Of a stretch of 64,000 nt of DNA, positions 21,201 through 31,584 are shown one piece after another (position 1 is the first letter of the stretch; the number at the start of each line of letters is the position of its first letter). Source of the DNA: Ctena decussata (Eukaryota; Mollusca; Bivalvia; Lucinida; Lucinidae). The stretch covers positions 2,769,415 through 2,833,414 of the forward strand of contig OZ022506.1 in NCBI GenBank assembly GCA_963989385.1, given 5' to 3'. The notes beneath the pieces were generated by a model. The model did not search any database, had not been told where the DNA came from, and was given only the letters and a program-made list of their open reading frames with translations. Both the position numbers and the translations under genes were made by a program.

Positions 21201-21459
21201 TTTGACTTCATTGCAGCTGGTGTTGTGCCGTGTGGCGGCCATATAACGTCTTCCCGTACATAATCCAAAGTGCCGATTATATTTTAATTTTGTCTTTTGA
21301 GAACAGACGAGGTATACATTCTGTGATATCAGAAAATTTTGATTGGTTTAGACTCTTATTCTAGCCCATCGCTTTTGAATCATTTGGACTTTTTTTCGAT
21401 ACTTATCAGTCTTTTAACTGACTACCTTATAACAGAGCCCAATTAAGAAGTTAAAAAAT

Positions 21460-21590
21460 TACAGTATGCTTATCACTGGCTTTCATCACCATATATTGTC
21501 AGCATCACTGATGAGGCTTGAATAGCCGAAACTTCAAAGTATCTTTAGAATGTGTTCTCTGCTGTCGAAGGAACACTTTAGGATTCAATT
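21460..21590 (+). ncRNA. Hammerhead-bearing unit (family 1), copy 4
   Basis: CTGATGA at 21508-21514, perfect stem II GGCT-TGAAT-AGCC (21515-21527), GAAA 21528-21531, and stem III ACTT/AAGT with cleavage base A. The right arm of stem I is deleted compared with copy 1, so cleavage would be poor. It lies about 400 bases after copy 3 in the same orientation, as in tandem retrozyme or Penelope terminal-segment arrangements. Confidence 0.7.
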
Positions 21591-22810
21591 CATGCCACAA
21601 GAAATGGAAAGCATTCGGCTTCAACTTACCTTAAAACAAAAACAGGTACTGTTTTGGCTCTGTTACAGACTTGTAAATTCAGACTAAATTTACTATTCTC
21701 GAATTGAAGAGTCTGTTTTCGCATTTAAGATTCTATTCACCTTGCAATTGATTCTGTTTTCGATATAATTAATACTGGAGATTTTAATTTCAAAATGCTT
21801 CATAACCAGTCATCCCGAATGATTTACGCAGTTTGCTGTCATTTTCGCTTGGTCAGTGTATAAATGAGCCAACATACTTCACGGAGAGTTCCGTAACATT
21901 AGTTGATGTACTTCTAAAAACAACAAATATCATTGCTTCTCAGTGGAGTTGGTGACCTATTTCTACACCACGAACAACGCTACCACTGTCCCATCTATGG
22001 AGTTTTTAATTTTCTTAAGTCCAGTACAAAAGCATATAACGACGTTTTTGGAGATATGGTGAAGAAAATTCTGATTTTTCAAGACAAAAAGTTTCTACTA
22101 CCCCCTGGAGTACTCGTTCAAACCATAATATTATTACTTACGCGCAAAGTATCGTAGTTACCTAAAATAACTTAAAAGAAACTTGTATCCCAAACTAATT
22201 TGTAGCGTTTAGGCCTCCTGACCCACCAAGGAATACCAAAGCAAGCTTAAACATATAAGGAAACGAATAAAAAGAGCATATAACAAAGCTAAACGATCCA
22301 ACCTTCAAAAACATGGACCACATTTAAACGTTTTTGTAATTCAGTTACAACAATGGTCCGTGAAACCAAGAAAGCCTTTCACGGTGACAAATACAAGTCC
22401 GACAGTCTATTTTCCAAACAGTGGTGGCCCATACTAACTGGTTTATTTCACCTAAATCAAAATTGTCTATGCCCCGCCCCTCTCTCGAAGTTGATGGTGC
22501 TGTATAGTCCGACGAATTAGAGAAAGCAAATGCTTTTAACAGTTTTTTTTGGGGGGGATCACTTAGAAGACTAAAAATGTAATTCCTCCAGATAGCCCGC
22601 TATATTCAGTTCCAAATATTTTAGATGCAGCTACAGTAACTGTATATCTAGAGGAGCTTGACTGATCAGCCTTACGTTCACTTTCACTTGGTAAATTGGC
22701 GGGCCCTAATGGCGTCAACAACCACATTCTTCGCGAAATTCGCAAGCAATCTTACATTCTTTGCATATTCTTTAATGCATCTTTGAGAACAGAAAAAGGA
22801 ATAATTTATT

Positions 22811-25160
22811 CATTCAAATAGCCTGGACTCACTAGTCGAATGTTTTGTCTACCACGGTGTCACCGACCAATCGAAACAACTGTGAAGTACATGTGCAACC
22901 TTAGCGCATGGATCAATTGGTATTATCTAGATTTGCTAAAAATGGCCAATAGCAATCGGAGCACCACTCGACCAATTCCGTGATTGACGGACTTGGCCGA
23001 GTGTTGTTCCGATTGGATCATATCTCTGCTGAAGTTATCCGAATAAATTTTCCCAGTATGCAACAGACCAGTGCGGAAAGAGCCGATTATTTGTGACAAT
23101 GCTATCAGACGTGTTCGCTTTGTTTGATTAGATTCAAAAGTTTTACCGGCATTCTTTGAGATAGGTTTCAAAATTTGTCTCGGTCTGTGAAAACAATGAT
23201 CTACAAATTTTGAAATCGAATAAAAATTGATTCAAGTACCATTTGAGCACTAAAATAATTTATTTTTTCGATTACCATATTCTCCAACTGACCATATTCC
23301 CCCTATTTACCCACTTTGTCGATAAAATGAAAGCCTTTCAAAGGTAGCACAACAATTAAAGTAAAAAGTATGCAAAGACCAGGAACTGAAACAATCAAAA
23401 TCCAAATCCTGCCCTCAAACCATAGTTGGAAACAACTAAGATTACAAATAATCAAGATACAGAGAACATATGGCCAACCGAGTGAGCAGCTTGTTCCCAA
23501 AAGGTGGCCACTCAGCAACCCAACCGAACCAAAAATAATAAGAACATACATAAGGTAAAACACCACAGAAACTCTGACACCAAAAAACAGGCAACAGAGA
23601 ACCACAACAGAACTACCGCCTTGGAACGGTCAGTAATGAATTACTGGGGGGCTTAAATCGATTTTACAGGCCCAACCTCACCCTCAGTTTCTGAAGTGGT
23701 ACAAAACATTTAGTTGGTTGTTCGGTTCGCATGATAACCCTCTAACTCGTCAATGAATCATCACGGTAAACACATAAATCAAATTTCAACACGATGAAGA
23801 AGCGAAGACGAGGACTCAACAGATACAACGGGCCGTCTGACAGGTGGAGATCCCTGTCCTGCCAACTGACCCCACTGGAAATCTGAAGCAAAAGGTCACC
23901 AGTTGAAACCAGTTAAACCTATTCTGACCAGCGGATACATCGTTCATACATTAGACCACGTAAAAAAGCGGTTTTACCTTCAAAATTGATAACTATTTGT
24001 TTGTTGATATCCATGCACGCTATCAGAACGGGGAACAGTTTTTTTACAACACGGCAAATCAATTCTTTTCTCGTGTCCCTTTGAGAGATATATAAATTGA
24101 ACTGACATAGGGAACGCGTATCTATGGCGGAGTGATATTTTTAAACAGATAGCGAACAAAAAACATTCTAAAATTCTGAAACTCAGATTCAATCGACGAA
24201 CGTGCCACCTTTCAGTGCTGCTTTGTCGGCGAATCAAATTACACACAGCCGAAAATAATTATTTCTTTATTTCTTTATGCCTTTGACAGCATTACTAAAC
24301 GCCGAGATATTCGGCAATCGAACGTTTTACTTGATCATGTAAAGTCGTCTCTTAACCGTTAAAAACGGTGGCAATTTTCAAACTTAATTGACTTTCTCCC
24401 GACATATGCCATGAGAAATACGGTGTGTGCCCTTTCTCCATGTAAAAAATCAAGTAATGCGGTGTGTGGGACAATTTCCTTTGCAAAATAATGTTAAGGT
24501 ACCTGATATCCGACACACGAAGAGAAACGCATCTTGTTATTCAATAGACCACAAAACATTTTTTCTCTACTTTATTAAAAGAACACTGATTATTAGCTTA
24601 CACCATAAAGTATGTAAACAAATTGATTTTTGACATTTGTTGTGACGCAACAAAACTGTGCGTCAACAGTCTCGGCTTTCGCATTTACTCACTTAAAAGT
24701 TATAAGACCGGTTCAGTTTTGTCGAAATCATGGGGGCTGCTAGAAAAAGTAATTTTGCCATTCAATTAATTCTGCACGTACCAATATTTCATAGCCACTA
24801 CTATAACACGAACAACCAGCCCAACTTAAATGCCCCCCCCCTCCCCCCCCCCCCCCCCCCCAACACACACAAATGGTTCTGTAGTTATTTTTGTTTTGTT
24901 GTTATCTTTCTTTTTCATTAAAAATATATATATAAAAATATGATACTTGTTAAACCATCTTCAAATACTTGCAGAGCTGCAATGACTAGATCCTTGAATA
25001 AAAAGTACAGTGTAGACTTGAATAAGACTACTCCCACAACAGCAGTCTAATCAGGGTCTGTACTATTTGATTTTCCCACACTGTCAGATTGTAAAAGTAT
25101 TTAAGACAATTGTAGCAATGAGATTTGGTTTCAACTTTAAGCTTAGGAAATGACTTGGCC
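22811..25160. other. No gene seen; one short hairpin and simple sequence
   Basis: An inverted repeat at about 22955-23015 pairs CAATCGGAGCACCACTCGAC with the complement of GTGTTGTTCCGATTGG. A block at about 23715-23795 (GTTCGGTTCGCATG, CTCTAACTCGTCAATGA, ATCATCACGGTAAAC) resembles 28465-28525. There is a C-run at 24830-24860. Open frames here have no recognisable features. Confidence 0.6.
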
Positions 25161-25375
25161 ATACATTCACTCCTTTACACTCCTTATAATTTCAGCCGAA
25201 ATTAAAAAGCAGCATATGTACTGTAAAATGAGTTTTTGGGCATTAAAATTGCAGTATGCATCTTTTATACATTCACTCCTTTACACTCCTTATAATTTCA
25301 GCCAAAATTAAAAAGCAGCATATGTACTGTAAAATGAGTTTTTGGGCATTAAAATTGCAGTATGCATCTTTTATA
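25161..25375 (+). repeat. 106-bp tandem duplication (two copies)
   Basis: ATACATTCACTCCTTTACAC recurs 106 bases apart (25161 and 25267), and the two units differ at very few positions, so the duplication is recent. From 25376 to 27300 I see only AT-rich DNA with a short A-run and no gene. Confidence 0.95.
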
Positions 25376-27324
25376 ACATATGTTTTGGTATCTATATAAC
25401 TGTCTTTATGAGGTTTAATGAGGGTCACAACTTATATATTTATTATACCTTTGTTCATAAAGTAAGATGCCACAGTGCGTTTATATAGTTCTCAGTGATA
25501 ATTTTCAGGTATGAGTTTGAGGAACTCTAACTGTTGCCAAAAATCTCATGGAAATCTGTCAGTAGGGGCAAATCTCATGGAAAAATTATATAATTTAATA
25601 AGGAATGGTACCTATACTTCTCACGGAGAATTTCTCACAAATTATGGTAAAAGGATATATGTTTCTATAATATGATTCTGAGTCTGACTAGTAAAAAAAA
25701 AAAAAAAACCGTCCAGCATAATTGATTAAATATGTAGCAAAGTCTCAAGATTCACAATGGTTATCCATTTTTCTGTGTTATAATGATAAGATATAATCAT
25801 GATTAAACAAAATATAAATAAAATTTTAAAAGAAAAATGATGGACCAATATTTGGTGAACCATAACGGAGTTATTTCATATCATTTCTCTTCAAGTAAAA
25901 TGTATGTTGTATGTTGTGGTGTCTCATTACAGTTGCTTTTTAATCAAAAAGAAACACTTTTAATAAAATACTTATATTCTAGGTAGTGTAAATGTATAAA
26001 GCTCTAATTAAATTATTCTATTCACATATTGCGTTATGGCCTTGCACTTCAGTGTTTTTATCAAAAAGTATTACCGTAATAAATGAATAAAAATAATTAT
26101 AATAACTGTGCATAAGAAAAAAAAAGGTTCAGGGGACACAAGTGATGGTTATAATTTATGATATGATTTTACAAAGACTCAGCTGTGGCATGATAGCAAT
26201 TCTGGGAATTCTATCTTATTCAGCCATAAAGACATGTGTTGAAATCCATTATTAGAACCACCTATGATCTTGCTGAAGTGGTTCTATTGATGGGGCAGAA
26301 CAGGTGTTAATATGAACCCGATGATGCTGGTGCAACATTTATGATGGGACTATATTAATTTTTCATTCTTATATTGCTTGACATATATAGAAGGACAAAC
26401 AGTATTATGCAACATTCCATACAAAGTGCAGGGTCCAGCAGTTAGCAGGGTATGGCCCATTCATTTTTCTGGACCAAGTTTGGCAAAGTTTTGACCGCCC
26501 GGGTTTCCCCACTAGGAAATCCCAGGTTTTCCTTGACTGGGCAATATCCCAAAAATTGGCTAAGTAGGAAACACCGGGTAATATGTATGATTAGTTCCTT
26601 TTTAACCAAAATGCTTTAAAATACTCACTTTTGGTGTGTTATAATTTAAATTAAGAGTTCAACTAGTTGTTAAATGCATGCTAGAAACATGTTCTGACAA
26701 CAAAAGCTAATGTCAGTCACTGATTTAAATGTAAAAGCCTTTAAATCTGTATGAAATATTTTTCTTACGTTTTAGTCAGTCACGGCTAAAACACAGTTAC
26801 ATTTTGGTGACAGCATAAAATCGAAAATACATGAGGCTTAAATTAAAAAGTATAAACATGATCAATAGTACAGTAGCACATTAGTGTTAAACAATACAGT
26901 CAGCACTCTATATATCACAACCCGATGAAATATTTTCTGTGAATTTTGAGCGTTGGTTTAATTGTTCCCTCACTGAGAAAAATCTTAAGATTCATTGTTG
27001 AGTTACACAGGTAAATAAGATTGTTACAGTTAATTATAATCCCCTGCTTCAGATACAATTTTCAGAAGTAGCAAGTTAACTAATTGTTGTTTTTAACATG
27101 TTGATTATTATCGTATGCTCACATTGACTTTCATGTATTGTTTTCAAGTTTATTGTAATGCAATAAGCCTATAAGTTCCATGAGCATATATACATATACA
27201 TACATTAGAGAAAAATGTCAGGATAGCAGGCAATTATATACATACATACAGTTTTCAATAATAGTTAATACTCATTTAGCTATCAAAACACAAAAGATGA
27301 AACTAATATGTGTCAATTGAATAT

Positions 27325-27640
27325 CGGTACCACGCCATAAAATGCCAACGAGAACCGGGGACACAGGGACATGTGGCGGAAACAAATGTCCAAACGAGCA
27401 TGTCCCTGCTTCCGGTTCACGCTGTATTTCGGCGATGCCAACAGCACTCATTCGGCACAAAAATGTCTTTTATGCTAAATGGAGCCATATCCCATTGCTG
27501 ATCTGAATGCTTGCTGCGCCTCCATACGACAACATGAAATGCGCCTGGGGACCGGTGACACAGGGGCATGTGGCGGAACCAATGTCCAGACAGGCATGTC
27601 CCTGCTACCGGGTCGCCCCCTAGCCCTTTGGTGGATACAC
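27325..27640. repeat. Two related palindrome-like blocks (about 75 bp each)
   Basis: The blocks at about 27348-27420 and 27540-27612 share GGGACATGTGGCGGAA or GGGCATGTGGCGGAA, then AATGTCCA and GCATGTCCCTGCT. Each block is partly self-complementary (GACATG... and CATGTCCC). The frames in them are antisense shadows of the repeat. Confidence 0.8.
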
Positions 27641-27769
27641 AAATAACATATAACAAGCAAGTCTCACAATAAAATTCTTAAACTGTATAATCCCTTCAGG
27701 AACTTTATAAAAACCGCATTCAAGAGTAGTTTCTCAGCCGCTAATCATATGGGAGAGGTGCATATTACT

Positions 27770-28340
27770 GAATTTAACAAGGCAGGTGGGGAAAAGAAAG
27801 TTTGTAACTACGTGGTACTAAACAGTTCAGCTTACATATGCAATCTGAAACCTTATGTAACATCGTAAAATACGATTGGGGCGTATCTTACATATAAGAT
27901 AGGCAATTCTGCCATGACAGGCAGTATTTTTTTCTCTCAACATTTAATTCTTTCCTCAGTTTTAATAATTTTTCAACAAATATACTCAACTGTTTTAAAG
28001 TTTTTGCATTTTCGGTTGTGAAAGATTCAACAAGTTTTGGCATATTTGGTCTATTTCAGTAGTATTGATTAATGTATTGCTTTCTTAAATCGTATATAAA
28101 GAGCATTCTAAAACAAAATGAAATTCATCCTCCAAAGTATTGCACAATTTACACTTTCTGTCGTCTAAAGGAATTTTATTGGGTTTTGCCCATCGACCAG
28201 CTTCGACTTCGAGCCTGTGTGATGACAGTCTCAACTGGCTGAAGCTTTTGCGGTATTTCGCTATAACTAGTTTATTTAGATATCTTTGGAATTGAAAGTT
28301 TTAAAGGTAATAAAAAACCTAGATCTTGTTTAATTTTCTA
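27770..28340 (-). mobile_element. LINE ORF2 3' remnant (C-terminal zinc-knuckle region)
   Basis: The minus strand reads RKSFSQLRLSSHRLEVEAGR, WAKPNKIPLDDRKCKLCNTL and EDEFHFVLEC. This is the CCHC-type C-terminus typical of L1/Tx1-like LINE ORF2 proteins, and is comparable with RICHLCQQDVGDEFHYLQKC in the long LINE at 31.6 kb. It continues as RPNMPKLVESFTTENAKTLK. Only the 3' end survives. Confidence 0.72.
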
Positions 28341-28849
28341 ATCGCGAGTGCCATTCCTGCATGAGCCTGTCCCGTACCCTGGCTTTAAAAATAATGATAA
28401 ACATTTTGGCATTACAACCCCCTGGAACACCCGGACATCCATAAATCCCAATCTACTTAACGTTGGTAGTTCGGTTCGTATGGAGGTCCCCTAACTCATC
28501 AGAGAGTCATCACGGTCAACAATTAAAATCAAGAAAAGACCGTAAAATAAAGTACATTGAAAATAAAAGCCATGTCTTAGGCCCAATTTTACGTCGGCGA
28601 ATTATTTCTTGGTGATTTAAACTGCGGTGGCGACTTCGCTAAACTGCTATAAAACCACGGTTTAAATCGATTTCACGTGTGCAAAATCTACCTGATTCAG
28701 CAAAACCATGGTATAGCCAAGCTGGTTATTCTTTCGTGAAACTTCAGAAGACACGACTCTTTAAATTCGCAGCAGAACAAGGGATGTCTCAGAAGATATT
28801 ATTCTTTGGTAGCGCAGGGTTACTAGCACCATTATGAAGACATCACCAT

Positions 28850-29095
28850 TTAGTGCTCTTGTCTTTCGCCTTCTTCGGGACGCATCGGTTAAAGAGGCTC
28901 AATGGGGACCGCCTGCGCTCGCAATGTATACGTACGCATCTCTTACTTGATGCCTGCAGCTAGAGTATCAGTAAGTGTTCGATCGTTGCCTATCGAGACG
29001 TTCTCACTTCATTTTGCTGTCGAAAGCTTTAGATTCAGCGACACTGTAGAAGTCAAATACAGAAATGCGCGTTTATTGTCCCATGTATGGTAAAG
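28850..29095 (+). mobile_element. Retroelement fragment (family 2, copy 2) with a degraded hammerhead core
   Basis: Matches 9060-9300 through GGGACCGCCTGCGCTCGC, CTTACTTGATGCCTGCAGCT, CAGTAAGTGTTC and ATTCAGCGACACTG. The core reads CTGTAGA instead of CTGATGA, and GAAATGCGCGTTT replaces GAAACGCGCGTC, so the ribozyme is dead. The interval 29096-29727 has no gene. Confidence 0.55.
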
Positions 29096-29727
29096 GTGCG
29101 TTTATATTAGTAGCGCGGTGGAAAAAGCGCCACTCCAGATAACATCCGCTTTTTGTAGCACAGCTGAACTAGGGCTAGTTTAGAAAACTTCACTCTGGAA
29201 CGGCTGAACTAGCGCTACTCCAGAAGACATTCCCCTTCAGAAGCGCAGCGAAACTAGTGCTACTTGTACTTCAAAAGTCACCAATCTTTATCTCTGTCCT
29301 CATACAAAAATCTTCATAAATAGATTTTTTTCGACTGCATCACTGAAGGATGGTGTCTTCTTAAGTAACGCTGACAGCAGATATACTCACTTTTGTCCAC
29401 AGTCTACAAGTTCAGATTCTGGTGAACTTTTCAGCATGAAATTGTTTGTTTACATAGATGGCTGATAAGCAGCTGTAACAGTTGCTTAAATGGCATCCTC
29501 CTGTGAATCCATTGGATACTGTAGGAACAGCTGATTACATAAACTCCATATCCAATAATGTGAAAAGTACCCAAAAGTATTAAGTTTCTGTCAAAATTAA
29601 ATTTATCTATATCAAAAGACGTCATGCACATTTTCTTATGTCCTAATATGTTTATATTTTTTTTTAAAAAGAACCTATTGGAAACTGTACGAGAATTTGA
29701 TTACACAAACTTCATATTCTATAGTGC

Positions 29728-29760
29728 AAAACAATACAATACAATACAATCTTTATTACA
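29728..29760 (-). repeat. Probable LINE 3' tail
   Basis: On the minus strand AATAAAGATTGTATTGTATT continues as an ATTGT repeat, the kind of short-repeat tail that ends many LINEs. No coding part is seen next to it. Confidence 0.5.
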
Positions 29761-29830
29761 CCCAGCTTACATATAATGTAATAACATGGGGAGCAATATT
29801 GAACAGTAATACTACACATTATGGCGGTTT

Positions 29831-29946
29831 CCAGCAGGCACACAACGTTAAAACAACGTTAAAACAACGTTGATTCAACGTTGATTCGACGTCATGGCGT
29901 CGATTCAACGCTGAGTCACTGTCTACTCAACGCTGTGTGCCCAGTG
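29831..29946. mobile_element. Small palindromic MITE, CACACAACGTTG family, copy 1
   Basis: Starts CCAGCAGGCACACAACGTT and ends AACGCTGTGTGCCCAGTG, with repeated AACGTTGATTCAACG inside. The same termini occur at 30483, 31147, 48543, 49439 and 61879. Confidence 0.85.
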
Positions 29947-30059
29947 TATTATGACTGAAACAAAATGAAAACACAAAAATATATCAACAGATAAACAATA
30001 GCAAAGATGAGAAGAAAAAAAAAAAATAATGTTCTTTAGTGAGGGTAACCTTATTATCA

Positions 30060-30061
30060 CT

Positions 30062-30093
<32 letters not shown>

Positions 30094-30094
30094 G
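30060..30094. repeat. Poly(T) tract
   Basis: About 30 consecutive T bases; possibly the tail of a minus-strand retroinsertion, but no body is recognised. Confidence 0.9.
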
Positions 30095-30482
30095 TCATAC
30101 ACAAAACAAACGTAAACAGAAGCAACCGGTTCATTCATAAGCCTACAGCCATTCACGGATAAAAAAGCATGCATGCACGATTTTGTGTAAATTCTTTAAA
30201 TGCCTCAGTGATCACGCCATTGAAAACTTGCTAGAAATTATGTCACGTAGCTGTAATGTGGCTGAACAGCTGATGGCTTATGAATAAAAATAGGTTAACT
30301 TAATATTTTTTGCGGAATACGATGTGCTGTGAAAATAGATATAATATAGATACATTCTGAAAAATACTGCCTATAACAATTGGATTTTATAGACTCAGGT
30401 ATGTATAGAAAAATGTATTGAACGCAATCTAAAGGCCACACCAAGTCTGGATCTGAAGATTTTTTTTTTTTAATAGAAGCAA

Positions 30483-30559
30483 CCCAGCAGGCACACAACG
30501 CCGACCGACAACGAATCAACGCCGATTCAACGTCGAATCGGCGTCGCGTGCCCAGTGGG
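30483..30559. mobile_element. Small palindromic MITE, CACACAACGTTG family, copy 2
   Basis: CCCAGCAGGCACACAACGCC at one end and GGCGTCGCGTGCCCAGTGGG at the other, with CAACGCCGATTCAACGTCGA inside. Confidence 0.85.
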
Positions 30560-30595
30560 AAAGCCTTTAAATGCGTTCAAAGCATTCAGTTCAGA

Positions 30596-30640
30596 GAGAC
30601 AGAGAGAGAGAGAGGGAGAGAGATAGAGAGAGAGAGGGAG
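30596..30640. repeat. (GA)n microsatellite
   Basis: GAGA repeats with occasional GGGA and GATA interruptions. Confidence 0.92.
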
Positions 30641-30699
30641 CGCAAATATATCAAACACAAAAAGTAACATAATCCATATTTGATACAGTATACTAGTGA

Positions 30700-30890
30700 T
30701 TTAAACCTTTAAGCACCAAAAAGCAGACGACAAATTTTACGTTGCTAAAAAAAAAAAAAAAAAAAAAAAATGCTTTATCCCAGATATTGGCATACAGTGC
30801 AAATCCCGATGAGGCGGTTCATTATGAGTCGCCTAATTAGGATCTACGCTGTCCGCAAATTCCGCTCTCTGGCGCTTAATGTGTTAAACT
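30700..30890. mobile_element. Old palindromic MITE, related to 61614-61859
   Basis: The left end has AAACCTTTAAGCACCAAAAA, then CAGACGACAAATTTTACG. The right end has TCTACGCTGTCCGCAAATTC and TGGCGCTTAATGTGTTAA. Compare CAGACGACAAATTTTCG and TACGCTGTTTGCAAAGTCG at 61.6-61.8 kb. A poly(A) run interrupts the left arm. Confidence 0.55.
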
Positions 30891-31146
30891 AAAACCCTTT
30901 CCGACTTTCAGTTATGCCCAGAATCTTCGCACCCAGAGTAGATCTAGTGAAAATGGCTCACTCGGATCTACCTGTCTGTTTTTCTGTTACATCATACATG
31001 TGCCTTTCAATGTGCGTATGTGCACGTTTGTGCATGTATTTGGGAGAGGGTCAAGCCAAAATATGCGAAACGAATAATAATTACCCACATACAAACTTGA
31101 AAAACGAGTATTTACATAATATGTATATTACAAACTTACAAATATG

Positions 31147-31251
31147 CCCATCGGTCACACAACGTTGGAACAGCACTGACTCAACGCCGATTCAACATCA
31201 GCGTCGAATCGACGTCGATCTATAGCTTAATCAAGGTTGTGTGACTTTGGG
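31147..31251. mobile_element. Small palindromic MITE, CACACAACGTTG family, copy 3
   Basis: CCCATCGGTCACACAACGTT at the left and AAGGTTGTGTGACTTTGGG at the right, with CAACGCCGATTCAACATCAG inside. Confidence 0.8.
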
Positions 31252-31584
31252 TACTAGATATTAGCGTTGCGTCAGGTAGAAAAATTTTCTAACGTGTCTG
31301 CAGATGAAGACTTATACCAGTCTGTGGATCAATGCTGTCCTGCAGAGTCCACGTCTCCTAAAGAATATTGGACGGTATAGCGATTGTTCAGATAAGACTA
31401 CTCGGCCGCGCAGGCTGGTCTGCACATATTCTATAAGGACTCCATTTTCGCGTGTCACAGCTTATTTGGCATGCTGTACGACCGTATACATTGGGACAGA
31501 AACATCTTATCGGTTTTCTCACATATGTAGGCCCCGACCAGACTGTTAGAAAAACAGTCTGATCTGGGTCTACAATTTACTGAG

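Larger units (their letters stand above)
20690..22810 (+). mobile_element. LINE remnant (CR1/Jockey-type endonuclease and RT N-terminus)
   Basis: The endonuclease start reads QNLVPKLDMLGAEVFKVDEL and AFTETWLNSSYSSSDI at about 20860-20975. The endonuclease end is recognisable at about 21780-22000 (GDFNFK, SGVGDLFLHHEQRYHCPIYG, VFNFLKSS). RT N-terminal sequence follows through about 22800 (AKRSNLQKHG, TKKAFHGDKYKSDSLFSKQW, GPNGVNNHILREI). Many frameshifts and stops are present, and the RT catalytic region is missing. Two hammerhead units are inserted between the endonuclease halves. Confidence 0.75.

Noticed and set aside
27272..27660. Overlapping frames on both strands
   Set aside because: Produced by two GC-rich self-complementary repeat blocks.
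30700..30890. Possible hammerhead from CCCGATGAGG
   Set aside because: No GAAA partner at the right spacing; it is the arm of an old palindromic MITE.
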